Source: Tenacibaculum sp. SZ-18 (GTDB lineage: Bacteria; Bacteroidota; Bacteroidia; Flavobacteriales; Flavobacteriaceae). Taken from it: a stretch of 64,000 nt of DNA. The stretch spans positions 2,897,777 to 2,961,776 of the forward strand of contig NZ_CP019335.1 in assembly GCF_002813915.1 (NCBI RefSeq). The letters are read 5' to 3'. Both the position numbers and the translations under genes were made by a program. The notes beneath the pieces are model-generated. The model saw only the letters and a program-made list of their open reading frames with translations, did not search any database and was not told the DNA's origin. The stretch's first letter is position 1. Each line of letters begins with the position of its first letter. Positions 8,111 to 17,676 of the stretch are shown here, piece by piece.

Positions 8111-8701
8111 ATGAAAAGTAAACCTCTTATAGATTATTTTAATCGTATTGTTTCTCTATCAAGTGAAGAGGAAGAAATGATTCGCGAGAAAGTTATCTAT
8201 CGAAGATATTTAAAAGATCAATATTTGGTGCAACAAGGTGATGTATGTAAACATATTAACTTTATTGTTGAAGGTTGTGTAAAACAATTTTATGCAAGTC
8301 CTGATGGTTTAGAACATATACTAATGTTCGCCATTGAAGATTGGTGGGCCTCAGATATGGGAAGTTTTATTACACAAACTCCAGCCGATTACAATGTCCA
8401 GTGTATTGAAAAGACCGAGTTAATTCAATTAAATCATGCCCATGTAGAAGAACTATTTATTTCTATTCCCAAATTAGAACGATGCTTCAGAAAAATTACC
8501 GAACGAGCACTTGTGGCCTCTCAAAAAAGAATCGTCAGAAACTTCAGCAAAACAGCAAAAGAGAGATATTTATTTTTCAAAGAGAACTACCCTACTATTG
8601 AAAATAGAATTCCGCAATATATGCTCGCTTCATATTTAGGAATTACCAAAGAATTTCTTAGTAGAATTAAAAGTCAGATTGCCAAAGAAGGTAAAAGTTA
8701 A
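8111..8701 (+). CDS. Crp/Fnr family transcriptional regulator
   Basis: A 196-residue homologue of the regulator at 6139-6735, with the same organisation: a cNMP-binding-like barrel (RRYLKDQYLVQQGDVCKHINFIVEGCVK) and a C-terminal recognition segment (YMLASYLGITKEFLSRIKSQ). It lies 25 bp after the SLATT-like gene and may be co-transcribed with it. A near-consensus -7 box (TATTTTTA) ends 4 nt before the ATG, so a separate leaderless transcript is also possible. The ligand is unknown. Confidence 0.88.
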   Translation: MKSKPLIDYFNRIVSLSSEEEEMIREKVIYRRYLKDQYLVQQGDVCKHINFIVEGCVKQFYASPDGLEHILMFAIEDWWASDMGSFITQTPADYNVQCIEKTELIQLNHAHVEELFISIPKLERCFRKITERALVASQKRIVRNFSKTAKERYLFFKENYPTIENRIPQYMLASYLGITKEFLSRIKSQIAKEGKS

Positions 8702-8795
8702 ACTAGTTTAACATTATTTTATAAAATAGATCATTTTCCAATCCATTAATCTTCATGAATTTTGTTGAATAAATTTTAATACAAAAATTAGTACA

Positions 8796-9377
8796 ATGAG
8801 AAATTCAATAAAAAAAGGATTAGGTTTAGCACTCATCTCTTTATTCACGCTCTCTTTTACAACGATTAAAAGAGAAACTAAACAAATTAGTGCGAGCAAA
8901 AGTAAAATCGAATGGAAAGCATATAAAGTTACAGGTTCTCACAATGGAACAGTAACTATTAAGTCTGGTTACTTAAATTTTGACGATAACAAATTATCAG
9001 GAGGTTCAATTACAATAGACATGACAACTATTAATACAACCGACTTATCTGGAAAAGCAAAAAAAGGCTTAGACGGACATTTAAAATCTGCTGATTTCTT
9101 TGGGGTTGAAAAACATAAAACCTCTGCATTAAACTTTACCAAAGTTAAAGCAACAGGAAATAATGCTTATGAAGTTACCGCTAACCTTACTATTAAAGGC
9201 ATTACAAAAAAGGTAAACTTTATAATCTCAATCAACGGAAACAAAGCTACTGCTTCATTGAAAGTTGACAGAACGAAATTTGGTATTAAATATGGGTCTT
9301 CTAGCTTTTTTGATAATTTAAAAGACAAAGCTATTTATGACGAATTTGATTTAGTTACCGAATTGGAATTAAACTAA
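8796..9377 (+). CDS. YceI family periplasmic lipid-binding protein
   Basis: A 193-residue exported protein with an N-terminal hydrophobic signal (residues 6-22). The YceI fold runs from SKIEWKAYKVTGSHNG through GGSITIDMTTINTTDL and DGHLKSADFFGVEKH to the closing EFDLVTELELN. YceI proteins are lipocalin-shaped barrels that bind isoprenoid-like amphiphiles in the periplasm. The gene is monocistronic: a terminator follows, and a 94-bp gap separates it from the preceding Crp/Fnr gene. Confidence 0.9.
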   Translation: MRNSIKKGLGLALISLFTLSFTTIKRETKQISASKSKIEWKAYKVTGSHNGTVTIKSGYLNFDDNKLSGGSITIDMTTINTTDLSGKAKKGLDGHLKSADFFGVEKHKTSALNFTKVKATGNNAYEVTANLTIKGITKKVNFIISINGNKATASLKVDRTKFGIKYGSSSFFDNLKDKAIYDEFDLVTELELN

Positions 9378-9400
9378 TACTTCTTCTTATAAAATTGGCA

Positions 9401-9430
9401 AAGGCGCACTTTTGAAGTGTGCCTTTTTTT
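9401..9430 (+). terminator. Intrinsic terminator after yceI
   Basis: An 11-bp stem (9401-9411 with 9415-9425, one G-U) has a 3-nt loop and a run of T. It lies between the convergent yceI and ygiQ genes. Confidence 0.8.
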
Positions 9431-9447
9431 ATTCATTAGATGTAACG

Positions 9448-11397
9448 TTATCTTCTACGTTTCTTCTTAAATCCTTTATTTTTTCTTCGTGATTCCTTTA
9501 CTGAAGTTACGGTATCATCAAATGTATTCTTAGTTTTTCCTGGTTTATTCTTTCTCCAAGAACTATCATTAGGAAGTAATTTTTGAACCAAATCGTTTCT
9601 ACCAACTTTACCTAAAGTATCTTTAATCCACTTTCTATTTTCCTTTTTGTACCAAAAGAAAAACTTGTGTTGATCCAACTTTTCTTGTCGAGTTTTAGCT
9701 GTTTTTACTGGTTTTAACGTATATGGATGGTAACCGCTATAATAAATTACGGTAGCCACAGTCATCGGAGTCGGTGTAAATCCCTGAACTTGTTCTAACT
9801 GGAATCCCATATCTTTTGTCTCTGCTGCTAAGTTTGCCATGTCCTCTGGTTCACAAGCTGGGTGACTCGAAATAAAGTATGGAATCAACTGTAAATTTAA
9901 CTTACTCTTTTTATTGATTTTATCAAAACGATCTTTAAACTTATGGAAGTATTTGAAAGATGGTTTTCTCATTAATTTTAAAACAGGATCAGAAGTATGT
10001 TCTGGTGCAACTTTTAATCGTCCAGAAACGTGATTTGTCATAACCTCTTCCGTATATGCATCTAGCTCTTCTGGATCGGCATTCTTATTGAATTCAGGAA
10101 CCAACATATCATGTCTAATTCCACTTCCAATAAATGATTTCTTTACTTTTGGATGCTTGTCTACCGCTTTATATAATTCCGTTAAAGGTTTATGAGACGT
10201 ATCAAGATTACTACAAATTACAGGGGAAATACAAGACGGAGCAACACACTTATCACAAATAGATTGTACTTTTCCTTTCATTTTATACATGTTCGCTGAA
10301 GGACCACCGATATCAGATAAATACCCTTTAAAATCATCCATTTGAGCAACCTTATCAACTTCTTTCAATACTGACTCTTGACTTCTACTTGCAATGAATT
10401 TTCCTTGATGGGCAGAAATCGTACAAAAACTACAACCTCCAAAACAACCTCTATGAATATTAATAGAGAATTTAATCATCTCAAAAGCTGGAATTGGTCC
10501 ACGCTTATTATACTTAGGATGAGGCAATCTTGTGTAGGGTAAATCGAATGAAGCATCAATCTCTTTTTCCGTCATAGTTGGATAAGGTGGATTGATAACT
10601 AATTGCTTATTCCCTACTTTCTGAAAAATTCGTCGAGCAATTAATTTATTTGATTCTTGCTCAATAATTTTAAAGTTAGAAGCAAAAGTTTTCTTATCTG
10701 CTAAACAATCTTTATGAGAAGCTATTTCTACATCTTCCCAATTCTTGTTCTTTGGTGTTTTTTCATCTTTATCAACCAAAAAAGCAGTCTGCTTGATTGT
10801 TCTTAAACTTGAAAACGGAACTCCTTTTTGTAGTAATTCTACAATTTCACGCAAGGGTTGTTCCCCCATTCCGTACACTAACATATCAGCTTTGGAAGTT
10901 TCTAAAATAGTAGGTAAAAGTTTATCTGACCAATAATCATAATGCGTTACTCTTCGCAAAGAAGCTTCAATTCCTCCAATTAATACAGGAACATCTGGAA
11001 ACTTTTCCTTTAAAATCTTAGTATATGCAGATGTGGCATAATCTGGTCTAAAACCAATATCTCCATTTGGAGTATAGGCATCTTTATCTCTCTTTCTTTT
11101 ACTAGCGGTATAATTACTTACCATTGGATCCATACATCCACCAGTAACAGCAAAGAATAAGTTAGGTGTTCCTAACTTTGTAAAATCTTGTAAATTATCG
11201 TTAACATTTGGCTGCGGTACGATTGCTACACGTAAGCCGTAACTTTCTAAGATACGACCTATCACTGCAGGGCCAAACGATGGATGATCAACATAAGCAT
11301 CTCCACTGAACAAAATTACATCTAGTTCTTCCCAACCTCTCAACTTAACTTCCTTATTTGTAGTTGGTAACCAATCAGATAATCGTCTTATTCTCAT
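9448..11397 (-). CDS. YgiQ family radical SAM protein
   Basis: A large radical SAM protein of the YgiQ/UPF0313 family, about 649 residues. The [4Fe-4S]/SAM motif CxxxCxxC is visible as RGCFGGCSFC at about residues 318-325. An N-terminal cobalamin-binding-like region precedes it (DVILFSGDAYVDHPSFG) and a very basic tail (KNKGFKKKRRR) ends it. I chose the ATG at 11397 over an upstream TTG at 11406, because that TTG lies inside a perfect -7 box (TATTTTTG, 11404-11411). The reaction is not known. It lies 37 bp downstream of a DJ-1-like lipoprotein gene on the same strand. Confidence 0.92.
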   Translation of the reverse strand: MRIRRLSDWLPTTNKEVKLRGWEELDVILFSGDAYVDHPSFGPAVIGRILESYGLRVAIVPQPNVNDNLQDFTKLGTPNLFFAVTGGCMDPMVSNYTASKRKRDKDAYTPNGDIGFRPDYATSAYTKILKEKFPDVPVLIGGIEASLRRVTHYDYWSDKLLPTILETSKADMLVYGMGEQPLREIVELLQKGVPFSSLRTIKQTAFLVDKDEKTPKNKNWEDVEIASHKDCLADKKTFASNFKIIEQESNKLIARRIFQKVGNKQLVINPPYPTMTEKEIDASFDLPYTRLPHPKYNKRGPIPAFEMIKFSINIHRGCFGGCSFCTISAHQGKFIASRSQESVLKEVDKVAQMDDFKGYLSDIGGPSANMYKMKGKVQSICDKCVAPSCISPVICSNLDTSHKPLTELYKAVDKHPKVKKSFIGSGIRHDMLVPEFNKNADPEELDAYTEEVMTNHVSGRLKVAPEHTSDPVLKLMRKPSFKYFHKFKDRFDKINKKSKLNLQLIPYFISSHPACEPEDMANLAAETKDMGFQLEQVQGFTPTPMTVATVIYYSGYHPYTLKPVKTAKTRQEKLDQHKFFFWYKKENRKWIKDTLGKVGRNDLVQKLLPNDSSWRKNKPGKTKNTFDDTVTSVKESRRKNKGFKKKRRR

Positions 11398-11403
11398 AGA
11401 GTG

Positions 11404-11411
11404 CAAAAATA
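11404..11411 (-). promoter_or_regulatory. -7 promoter box upstream of ygiQ
   Basis: TATTTTTG on the minus strand matches TAnnTTTG exactly and ends 6 nt before the chosen ATG, which would give a nearly leaderless mRNA. No convincing -33 element is seen. Confidence 0.4.
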
Positions 11412-11434
11412 CGGCATTTCTTCTAAATGAGCTG

Positions 11435-12193
11435 TTATTTATTTACAACTAAATGAGGTACCTTAGTGTTTTTCCAATCAATTACTAAACCTCCCGCAAT
11501 CGAATGTGCAATTTCTCTACCATATAAATACTCGCATAAATATAATGCGGCTTCAAAAGATTTTGCTCCTCCAGCGGAAGTAATATACTTACCATCGTGC
11601 ACAAATAAAACGTCTTTTCTAATATCTAAATCAGGAAACGTTTCTCTCATTTTATCAATATCTGAAGGAAAAGTTGTCGATATTTTACCATTTAATAATC
11701 CAGCTTTTGCCAAAACAAATGCGCCATCACAATGTGATGTAATAAATTTAGCTTCTTTATCAACTTTTTGTACAAATTCAATCATTTCTTGATTATCTAA
11801 ATCAGAATCTAAATGATGTTCTGCACTAGGAACAACTAAAATATCAATCTTGGGTAAACTGTCTTTTTTATAATTAAAATCAGGAAGAATTCTTATCCCT
11901 TCAAAGGTTGTTATGGTTTCATCTGTATCTGCAACAGTAAAAACGTTCATTGCTTTAATCCCTTTTCTAAATACAGTATGTTGGAAAATATCAAAAGGAG
12001 CGGTTAGTTCGGTATTGTAGGTTCCGTCCATTATCAAAAATGCAACATTATACCTATTAGGTTTTAAATCTGGAACATACTTCAAAGACTCCTTTTTAAT
12101 CTCAACTTCTTTTTCATTTTTATCTTTAGAATGGCTCACAATACAACTGGTGATTGCTATCAGGAAAAGATTAAGTACAATATATTTTTTCAT
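11435..12193 (-). CDS. DJ-1/PfpI family lipoprotein
   Basis: A 252-residue DJ-1/PfpI-fold protein carrying a lipoprotein signal with acylated C17 (IAITSC), which is unusual for this mostly cytoplasmic superfamily. The nucleophile elbow is FITSHCDGAFVLAKAG, as in the GATase1 domain of AraC-like regulators (GlxA type), but there is no HTH domain. The stretch NVAFLIMDGTYNTELTAPFDI is the usual first strand of that group. It is divergent from the zinc metalloprotease gene. A periplasmic function is unknown. Confidence 0.8.
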   Translation of the reverse strand: MKKYIVLNLFLIAITSCIVSHSKDKNEKEVEIKKESLKYVPDLKPNRYNVAFLIMDGTYNTELTAPFDIFQHTVFRKGIKAMNVFTVADTDETITTFEGIRILPDFNYKKDSLPKIDILVVPSAEHHLDSDLDNQEMIEFVQKVDKEAKFITSHCDGAFVLAKAGLLNGKISTTFPSDIDKMRETFPDLDIRKDVLFVHDGKYITSAGGAKSFEAALYLCEYLYGREIAHSIAGGLVIDWKNTKVPHLVVNK

Positions 12194-12333
12194 TAATTCA
12201 TTCTTATAATGTTTAAAAATAAAGAAATCTTTTTTTCTGTTTTTATTAAGAAATCTTAAATCTCTTTAACATATTATTAAGATTATCTGATATAGGGTTT
12301 CTTAATTTCGATTAATTTTTCAATTTGAAAACC

Positions 12334-14847
12334 ATGAATACAAAATTACTTACAAGGTTCTTGGCCTTACTTTTCATCTTTGGAACGACTTTAGATATTG
12401 AAGCTCAAAGAAGAAAGAGAAACAAGAAAAATGACAAAAAAGATAAAGAGGTTACGGCAAAAGTTCCAAAAGCAAAACCTAAAAAAGGAGCTATTCAACC
12501 TTACGAAAAGGTTGTTACTAAAAAATATAAAACAGATGATGGACTTTTCAAGGTTCATACTAAAGATCAAAATTATCTTTTTGAAATTCCTGACACACTA
12601 CTAGGAAAGGAAATGTTGATGGTTACAAGAATTGCTAAAACTGCAACTGGCATTGGTTTTGGTGGTGGAAAGCAAAATACCCAAGTTTTAAGATGGGAAA
12701 AGAAACATAAGAAAGTATTATTACGTGTAGTCTCTCACTCAATTGTTGCAGACAGTATTTTACCTGTTCACGAGGCTGTTGTGAATTCTAATTTTGAACC
12801 AATTTTATTCTCTTTTCCAATTAAAGCTTTCAGTAAAGATTCTACAGCTACGGTAATTGACGCAACTCCATTATTTTCAAAAGACGTAAAGGCCATCGGT
12901 TTTCCTCAATTCAGAAGAAGACAGTACAAAGTTACACGTATGGATAAAGAACGTTCTTACATTGATAGAATTAGCAGTTACCCTAAAAACATAGAAATCC
13001 GTCATGTAAAAACATATTTATCAAATCAACCACCTTCAAACAGAAGTGTTGGATCTATTTCCATTGAGTTAAGTAACTCGATGATTTTACTTCCTGAAAA
13101 ACCTATGAAACGTAGATATTTTGATCGTCGTGTAGGTTGGTTTGCCAGATCTCAAACAGATTATGGTTTAGATGCACAAAAAAGTAAATCTTTAACCTAT
13201 TTAGATCGTTGGAGATTAGAAGTAAAAGATGAAGATATTGAAAAATTCAAGCGTGGTGAATTAGTAGAACCTAAGAAACCAATTGTATATTATATTGACA
13301 GAGCGACTCCAAAAGTTTGGCGTAAGTATATTAAACAAGGAATTGAAGATTGGCAAGTTGCTTTTGAGGAAGCTGGATTCAAAAACGCAATAATAGCGAA
13401 AGATCCTCCAACAAAAGAAGAAGATCCAGAATGGAGTCCGGAAGACGTTCGTTATTCAGTTGTAAGATATTTAGCTTCACCAATTCCAAATGCAAATGGA
13501 CCTCATGTAAGTGATCCAAGATCAGGAGAAATTTTAGAATCTGATATTAACTGGTACCATAATGTTATGACTTTACTTCATAATTGGTATTTTATTCAAA
13601 CAGCCGCCGTTAATCCAGAAGCTCGTTCTAACAAATTTAAAGATGAAATTATGGGTAGATTAATTCGTTTTGTATCATCGCACGAAGTTGGTCATACATT
13701 AGGTTTACCTCATAACATGGGAAGTTCAGTTGCTTATCCTGTGGACTCTTTACGTTCAGCCACATTTACTAAAAAATTTAGTACTGCACCCTCTATCATG
13801 GACTATGCTCGTTTTAATTATGTTGCTCAGCCAGAAGATAAAGGTGTCGCGATGATGCCAAATATTGGTCCATATGATAAATACTCAATCAATTGGGGAT
13901 ACAGACCAATTTTGGACAAAACAGCAAAAGAGGAAAAACCAATTTTAAATTCATGGATTGCAAAAAGAGCAGGCAACCCAGTTTACAGATTTGGACATCA
14001 ACAAGTTGCCAACATTATTGATCCTAGCTCACAGACTGAAGATATTGGGGATGATGCTATTAAAGCAAGTACTTATGGTATTAAAAACTTAAAAAGAATT
14101 CTTCCTAGATTAGAAGAATGGACAACTGAAGATGGTGAGACTTATGAAGAATTAAACACCATGTATGGTCAATTATTAGGTCAGTTCAACAGATATATGG
14201 GACATGTTAGCTCTAATATTGGTGGTGTTTACGAACATTACAAAGCTGTTGGGCAAGAAGGAGCAGTATATACTCCTGTTTCTAAAACACATCAAAAAAA
14301 TGCATTACGTTTTATCAATAAGGAATTATTTTCCACTCCAACCTGGTTAATTGATAAGAACATTTCGGATAAAACTCAATTTTCAGGAACTGGAGAAAGA
14401 ATCCGTACACTTCAAGTTCGTACTTTGAATAGAATTCTAAAGCCAGGTAGAATGGTTCGTTTAGTCGAAAATGAAACCTTAAATTCACGTAAAGCATATA
14501 CTTTATTAGAAATGATGAACGACTTACGTCGTGGTGTTTGGAAAGAATTATATACTGCAAATAAATCTGTAGACCCTTACAAAAGAAATTTGCAAAGAGC
14601 ATATTTAGACCGAATGGATTTCTTATTAAATAAAGCTAAAAATCAAAGAGGAACAAACAACGGAGGCTACTTTAAACAAACAGGTGTAAATATTAATCAA
14701 TCTGATATTAAACCCGTAGTTAGAGGAGAATTAAAACGATTAAAGCTTGATATTCAAAGAAATATTGCTGCATCAAGAAACACGATAACTCGTTATCATT
14801 TCCAAGATGCTGTTGATCGAATTAATACAATTCTTGATCCTAAGTAA
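12334..14847 (+). CDS. Secreted zinc-dependent metalloprotease (DUF5117/DUF4953 type)
   Basis: An exported metalloprotease of about 837 residues. The signal peptide runs from MNTKLLTRFL to EAQ at residue 25, followed by a very basic segment (RRKRNKKNDKKDK). The extended zinc motif HExxHxxGxxH is HEVGHTLGLPH, with H450, E451, H454 and H460 when counted from the ATG at 12334. An upstream in-frame TTG (12325) is less likely as the start. Domain order is a DUF5117-like N-terminal part, the catalytic domain with PSIMDYARFNY after it, then a DUF4953-like C-terminal part. Preceded by a 140-bp divergent gap. Confidence 0.88.
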   Translation: MNTKLLTRFLALLFIFGTTLDIEAQRRKRNKKNDKKDKEVTAKVPKAKPKKGAIQPYEKVVTKKYKTDDGLFKVHTKDQNYLFEIPDTLLGKEMLMVTRIAKTATGIGFGGGKQNTQVLRWEKKHKKVLLRVVSHSIVADSILPVHEAVVNSNFEPILFSFPIKAFSKDSTATVIDATPLFSKDVKAIGFPQFRRRQYKVTRMDKERSYIDRISSYPKNIEIRHVKTYLSNQPPSNRSVGSISIELSNSMILLPEKPMKRRYFDRRVGWFARSQTDYGLDAQKSKSLTYLDRWRLEVKDEDIEKFKRGELVEPKKPIVYYIDRATPKVWRKYIKQGIEDWQVAFEEAGFKNAIIAKDPPTKEEDPEWSPEDVRYSVVRYLASPIPNANGPHVSDPRSGEILESDINWYHNVMTLLHNWYFIQTAAVNPEARSNKFKDEIMGRLIRFVSSHEVGHTLGLPHNMGSSVAYPVDSLRSATFTKKFSTAPSIMDYARFNYVAQPEDKGVAMMPNIGPYDKYSINWGYRPILDKTAKEEKPILNSWIAKRAGNPVYRFGHQQVANIIDPSSQTEDIGDDAIKASTYGIKNLKRILPRLEEWTTEDGETYEELNTMYGQLLGQFNRYMGHVSSNIGGVYEHYKAVGQEGAVYTPVSKTHQKNALRFINKELFSTPTWLIDKNISDKTQFSGTGERIRTLQVRTLNRILKPGRMVRLVENETLNSRKAYTLLEMMNDLRRGVWKELYTANKSVDPYKRNLQRAYLDRMDFLLNKAKNQRGTNNGGYFKQTGVNINQSDIKPVVRGELKRLKLDIQRNIAASRNTITRYHFQDAVDRINTILDPK

Positions 14848-14882
14848 TAAATAATTTGAGTTCAGTTCAAAAATTTCAATCT

Positions 14883-14915
14883 AAAAAGTCTTGTTTGTTA
14901 AACAAGACTTTTTTT
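14883..14915. terminator. Bidirectional intrinsic terminator
   Basis: A 14-bp perfect A/T-flanked stem (14883-14896 with 14900-14913) and a 3-nt loop have T runs on both strands. It lies between the convergent metalloprotease and aat genes. Confidence 0.85.
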
Positions 14916-15549
14916 ATACAGAGTTCAAAAATTTCAAAAATTCAGATCGATCAATTTCTCTTGCTCCCAAACTTTCTAAATGACTATTGTGTACTTGACA
15001 ATCAATAAGTTTGTAATTTCCTTTTTGGGCAAGGTGTATAAATGCAACTTTGCTCATATTACTCTTTTTACTGAACATACTTTCACCACAAAATACTCCA
15101 TTATTTAAATCTACACCATATAAACCACCAACCAATTGATCATTACACCAAACTTCGATAGATTTTGCCAAACCTACTTGATGTAAATGCAAATATGCAT
15201 TTAACATATCATCTGTTATCCAAGTACCATCTTGATCAATTCTTTCTATTTGTTGGCAAGCTATTATTACTTCCTTAAAAGCTTTATTTTCCGTAATAAC
15301 AAAATCACTTTTACGAAGTACTTGCCTCATAGATTTTGAGATTCGTATTTCATTCGGAAACAAAACCATTCGTTCTTCTGGAGAATACCACACAATCGGT
15401 TCTCCTTCATTAAACCACGGAAAAATTCCGTTTTTATAAGCTTCAATTAATCTTTCTACAGACAAATCACCACCTAATGCTATTATTCCTTCTTTAGAAC
15501 TAAATTCATGCGAAGGAAACTCCAAACTTTCACCTAACCAATAATACAT
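14914..15549 (-). CDS. aat: Leucyl/phenylalanyl-tRNA--protein transferase
   Basis: Cytoplasmic L/F-transferase that adds Leu or Phe to N-terminal basic residues for the N-degron pathway, 211 residues. Family landmarks in order: FPSHEFSSKEGIIALGGDLS, YKNGIFPWFNEGEPIVWYSP, SKSMRQVLRK, YLHLHQVGLAKSIEVW, VGGLYGVDLNNGVFCGESMF and LIDCQVHNSHLESLGA. Its ATG overlaps the stop of the upstream transporter gene by one base (TAATG), suggesting translational coupling. Confidence 0.95.
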   Translation of the reverse strand: MYYWLGESLEFPSHEFSSKEGIIALGGDLSVERLIEAYKNGIFPWFNEGEPIVWYSPEERMVLFPNEIRISKSMRQVLRKSDFVITENKAFKEVIIACQQIERIDQDGTWITDDMLNAYLHLHQVGLAKSIEVWCNDQLVGGLYGVDLNNGVFCGESMFSKKSNMSKVAFIHLAQKGNYKLIDCQVHNSHLESLGAREIDRSEFLKFLNSV

Positions 15550-16931
15550 TAAAAAATAAGTAAGCCTAATAAATATACTGCACTTCCTACTACCATTGCT
15601 ATTAAAGTATACGGTAGAATTTCTTTCGCTTTAAGTTTTGTAATTCCTAATAACGGTAATGCCCAAAATGGTTGTAACATATTTGTTATTTGATCTCCGT
15701 AAGCCAATGCCATAATGGCTTTTGGCAAAGGAACTCCTAATTGTAAAGCCGACTCAACAACTACTGGTCCTTGAACAACCCATTGCCCTCCTCCGCTTGG
15801 AACAAATATATTGACCAAACCAGCACTAAAAAAAGTAAAAATTGGTAATGTTGTAGCCGAGGAAATAGATACGAAAAAACCTGATATTAAAGCAACCATT
15901 CCTGTTGATTTCATAATACCCATAATGCCAAAGTACAAGGGGAACTGAATTAAAATCCCTGAAACATCAGAAATTGATTGGCCTACTGCATTAGTAAAAT
16001 TCTTCACATTCTTGTGTAAAATAATTGCCAACCCAAACATGAAAAAGTTTATCAAATTTGGTGTAATCTTTAATGCCGTTAAATCATTAAAATATTGAAT
16101 AAAAAAAGCAATTAAAATTATAGATCCAATGATATAACCTAGAATAGACGACGTATCCAATCTTTCTGATTTATCAGTTACCTCAATCTCTTCAGAATCC
16201 ATATCGTAGGTTGTTAAGTTAATAGGAGTAGCTTCCGATCTTTTTCCCATGAAATAAAAGGTAGTAGAAACCGTGATTAATACTGCGATAAAAATTAAAA
16301 TATTCCACCAACTAAAAACTGTTTGTCCGTAATTAATTATTTCCGGAATTTTCGCTACAGTCTCTTCCGATGACACATCATTCATAATTGATTTTATATG
16401 TCCTTTTTCATTGATTTTAATCGGTGCAGACCCTGAAATACCACCATGCCAAACCATTAACCCAACATAACCCGCAGCACCAATAATTGGATAATTTAAT
16501 TTAAAACCTCTACTTTGAGCGTCTTCAGCAACCTTTCTTGCCAATAATGCTCCAAAAATTAAACCTAATCCCCAATTAAAAAATGCAACTACCATTGTTG
16601 TAATACTAACAATCATTGCACTATTTGCTGTATTAGTACAATACTTTGTTAATCTCAATATCAATTTACTCATTGGTCTACTCAAAACTAGTACATGTCC
16701 TAACACCAAAATAAGCATCATTTGATATGCAAAAACCAATAAATTATTATTCCAAATACCTTGCTCCCAAAAACCTAAAATATCCATGGAATATTCTATT
16801 AGATTCTTTTCTGAAGGCTTTGTACATCCAATGGCAAGTAACATTGTAAACAATGTCAAAATTATGGCTATAGTAAAAGGTGATGGAATGTATTTTTTAA
16901 AAAGATTTTCTACAATTTTTGTAATCTTCAT
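15549..16931 (-). CDS. Short-chain fatty acid transporter, AtoE-like
   Basis: A 460-residue polytopic membrane protein of the AtoE/short-chain fatty acid permease family. It has about 12 hydrophobic segments. Typical stretches are FNWGLGLIFGALLARKVAEDA, MVWHGGISGSAP and FVPSGGGQWVVQGPVVVE near the C-terminus, followed by YGDQITNMLQPFWALPLL. It would import acetoacetate or short-chain fatty acids (family-level). It is coupled to aat by a TAATG overlap, an unexplained pairing that may reflect convenience rather than function. Confidence 0.88.
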   Translation of the reverse strand: MKITKIVENLFKKYIPSPFTIAIILTLFTMLLAIGCTKPSEKNLIEYSMDILGFWEQGIWNNNLLVFAYQMMLILVLGHVLVLSRPMSKLILRLTKYCTNTANSAMIVSITTMVVAFFNWGLGLIFGALLARKVAEDAQSRGFKLNYPIIGAAGYVGLMVWHGGISGSAPIKINEKGHIKSIMNDVSSEETVAKIPEIINYGQTVFSWWNILIFIAVLITVSTTFYFMGKRSEATPINLTTYDMDSEEIEVTDKSERLDTSSILGYIIGSIILIAFFIQYFNDLTALKITPNLINFFMFGLAIILHKNVKNFTNAVGQSISDVSGILIQFPLYFGIMGIMKSTGMVALISGFFVSISSATTLPIFTFFSAGLVNIFVPSGGGQWVVQGPVVVESALQLGVPLPKAIMALAYGDQITNMLQPFWALPLLGITKLKAKEILPYTLIAMVVGSAVYLLGLLIF

Positions 16932-16970
16932 AATTGTTTAATTAGCACCTAAAAATAATAAGATTTAACT

Positions 16971-17000
16971 TTCGTAATACTAAAAACCTCTCTATTTTTG
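16971..17000 (+). promoter_or_regulatory. Promoter for the VTT-domain gene
   Basis: TTCG at 16971-16974, an 18-nt spacer and TATTTTTG at 16993-17000 (exact TAnnTTTG). The box overlaps the upstream TTG candidate start at 16998, arguing for an ATG further on. Confidence 0.55.
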
Positions 17001-17027
17001 TCTATTAATTGTTTGATGGCGACGATA

Positions 17028-17651
17028 ATGACAAAAAAAAGTAAAAAGAAAAATAAAGAGGCGCACGTAAAGCGTCTTCACAACTATTACCAACGTACAG
17101 GTTTTTATATGTTTATATGGGAAAGTTTAAAAAAAGCTTTTCTGCCTCTAGTTATTGTCATAGTAGCCTTAATATTATTCAATAAATACGTTTATAATAT
17201 TAATGACGGACTACAAAAGATGACTGAGACTTTCTCTAAAACTAGTCTTTTTGTTACATTTTTCACTTCTGAAACTATTTTAGGTCTAATTCCACCAGAA
17301 ATTTTTATTGCCTGGACTAAGAAAACCTCTGAACCATTTTTAAACCTTTCGATATTAGCTACCTTATCTTATCTTGGAGGGATTTTAGCTTATTATTTAG
17401 GACAAGCATCTTTAAGAATAGCCACTGTTAAAGAATATTTAGAGGTGAAAATGGCAAAGCACTTAAAAAACACGAAAAAATGGGGGAGTTTTTTAATTTT
17501 AGTAGGAGCTTTATTACCATTACCTTTTGCTATCAGTTGTTTAACAGCAGGAATGATAAAATACCCCGCCAGAAATGTATTTATTTTTGGTTTATTTCGA
17601 TTTCTACGTTTTGCAATTTACGCTTGGGCAATTTTCTCAGTAGTAGACTAA
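17028..17651 (+). CDS. VTT-domain/YqaA-like membrane protein
   Basis: A membrane protein of about 207 residues. A lysine-rich cytoplasmic start (TKKSKKKNKEAH) is followed by a first TM helix (FLPLVIVIVALILFN), then a re-entrant VTT/DedA-like core with GLIPPEIFIAW and GALLPLPFAISCLTAGMIKYPARNVF. DedA/VTT proteins include lipid scramblases and proton-coupled carriers. Candidate starts are TTG 16998 (inside the -7 box, rejected), ATG 17016 and ATG 17028; I prefer 17028, but 17016 cannot be excluded. Some databases label this family short-chain dehydrogenase, which the sequence does not support. Confidence 0.72.
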   Translation: MTKKSKKKNKEAHVKRLHNYYQRTGFYMFIWESLKKAFLPLVIVIVALILFNKYVYNINDGLQKMTETFSKTSLFVTFFTSETILGLIPPEIFIAWTKKTSEPFLNLSILATLSYLGGILAYYLGQASLRIATVKEYLEVKMAKHLKNTKKWGSFLILVGALLPLPFAISCLTAGMIKYPARNVFIFGLFRFLRFAIYAWAIFSVVD

Positions 17652-17676
17652 ACCACAAGAATTTTATCTTTACATT

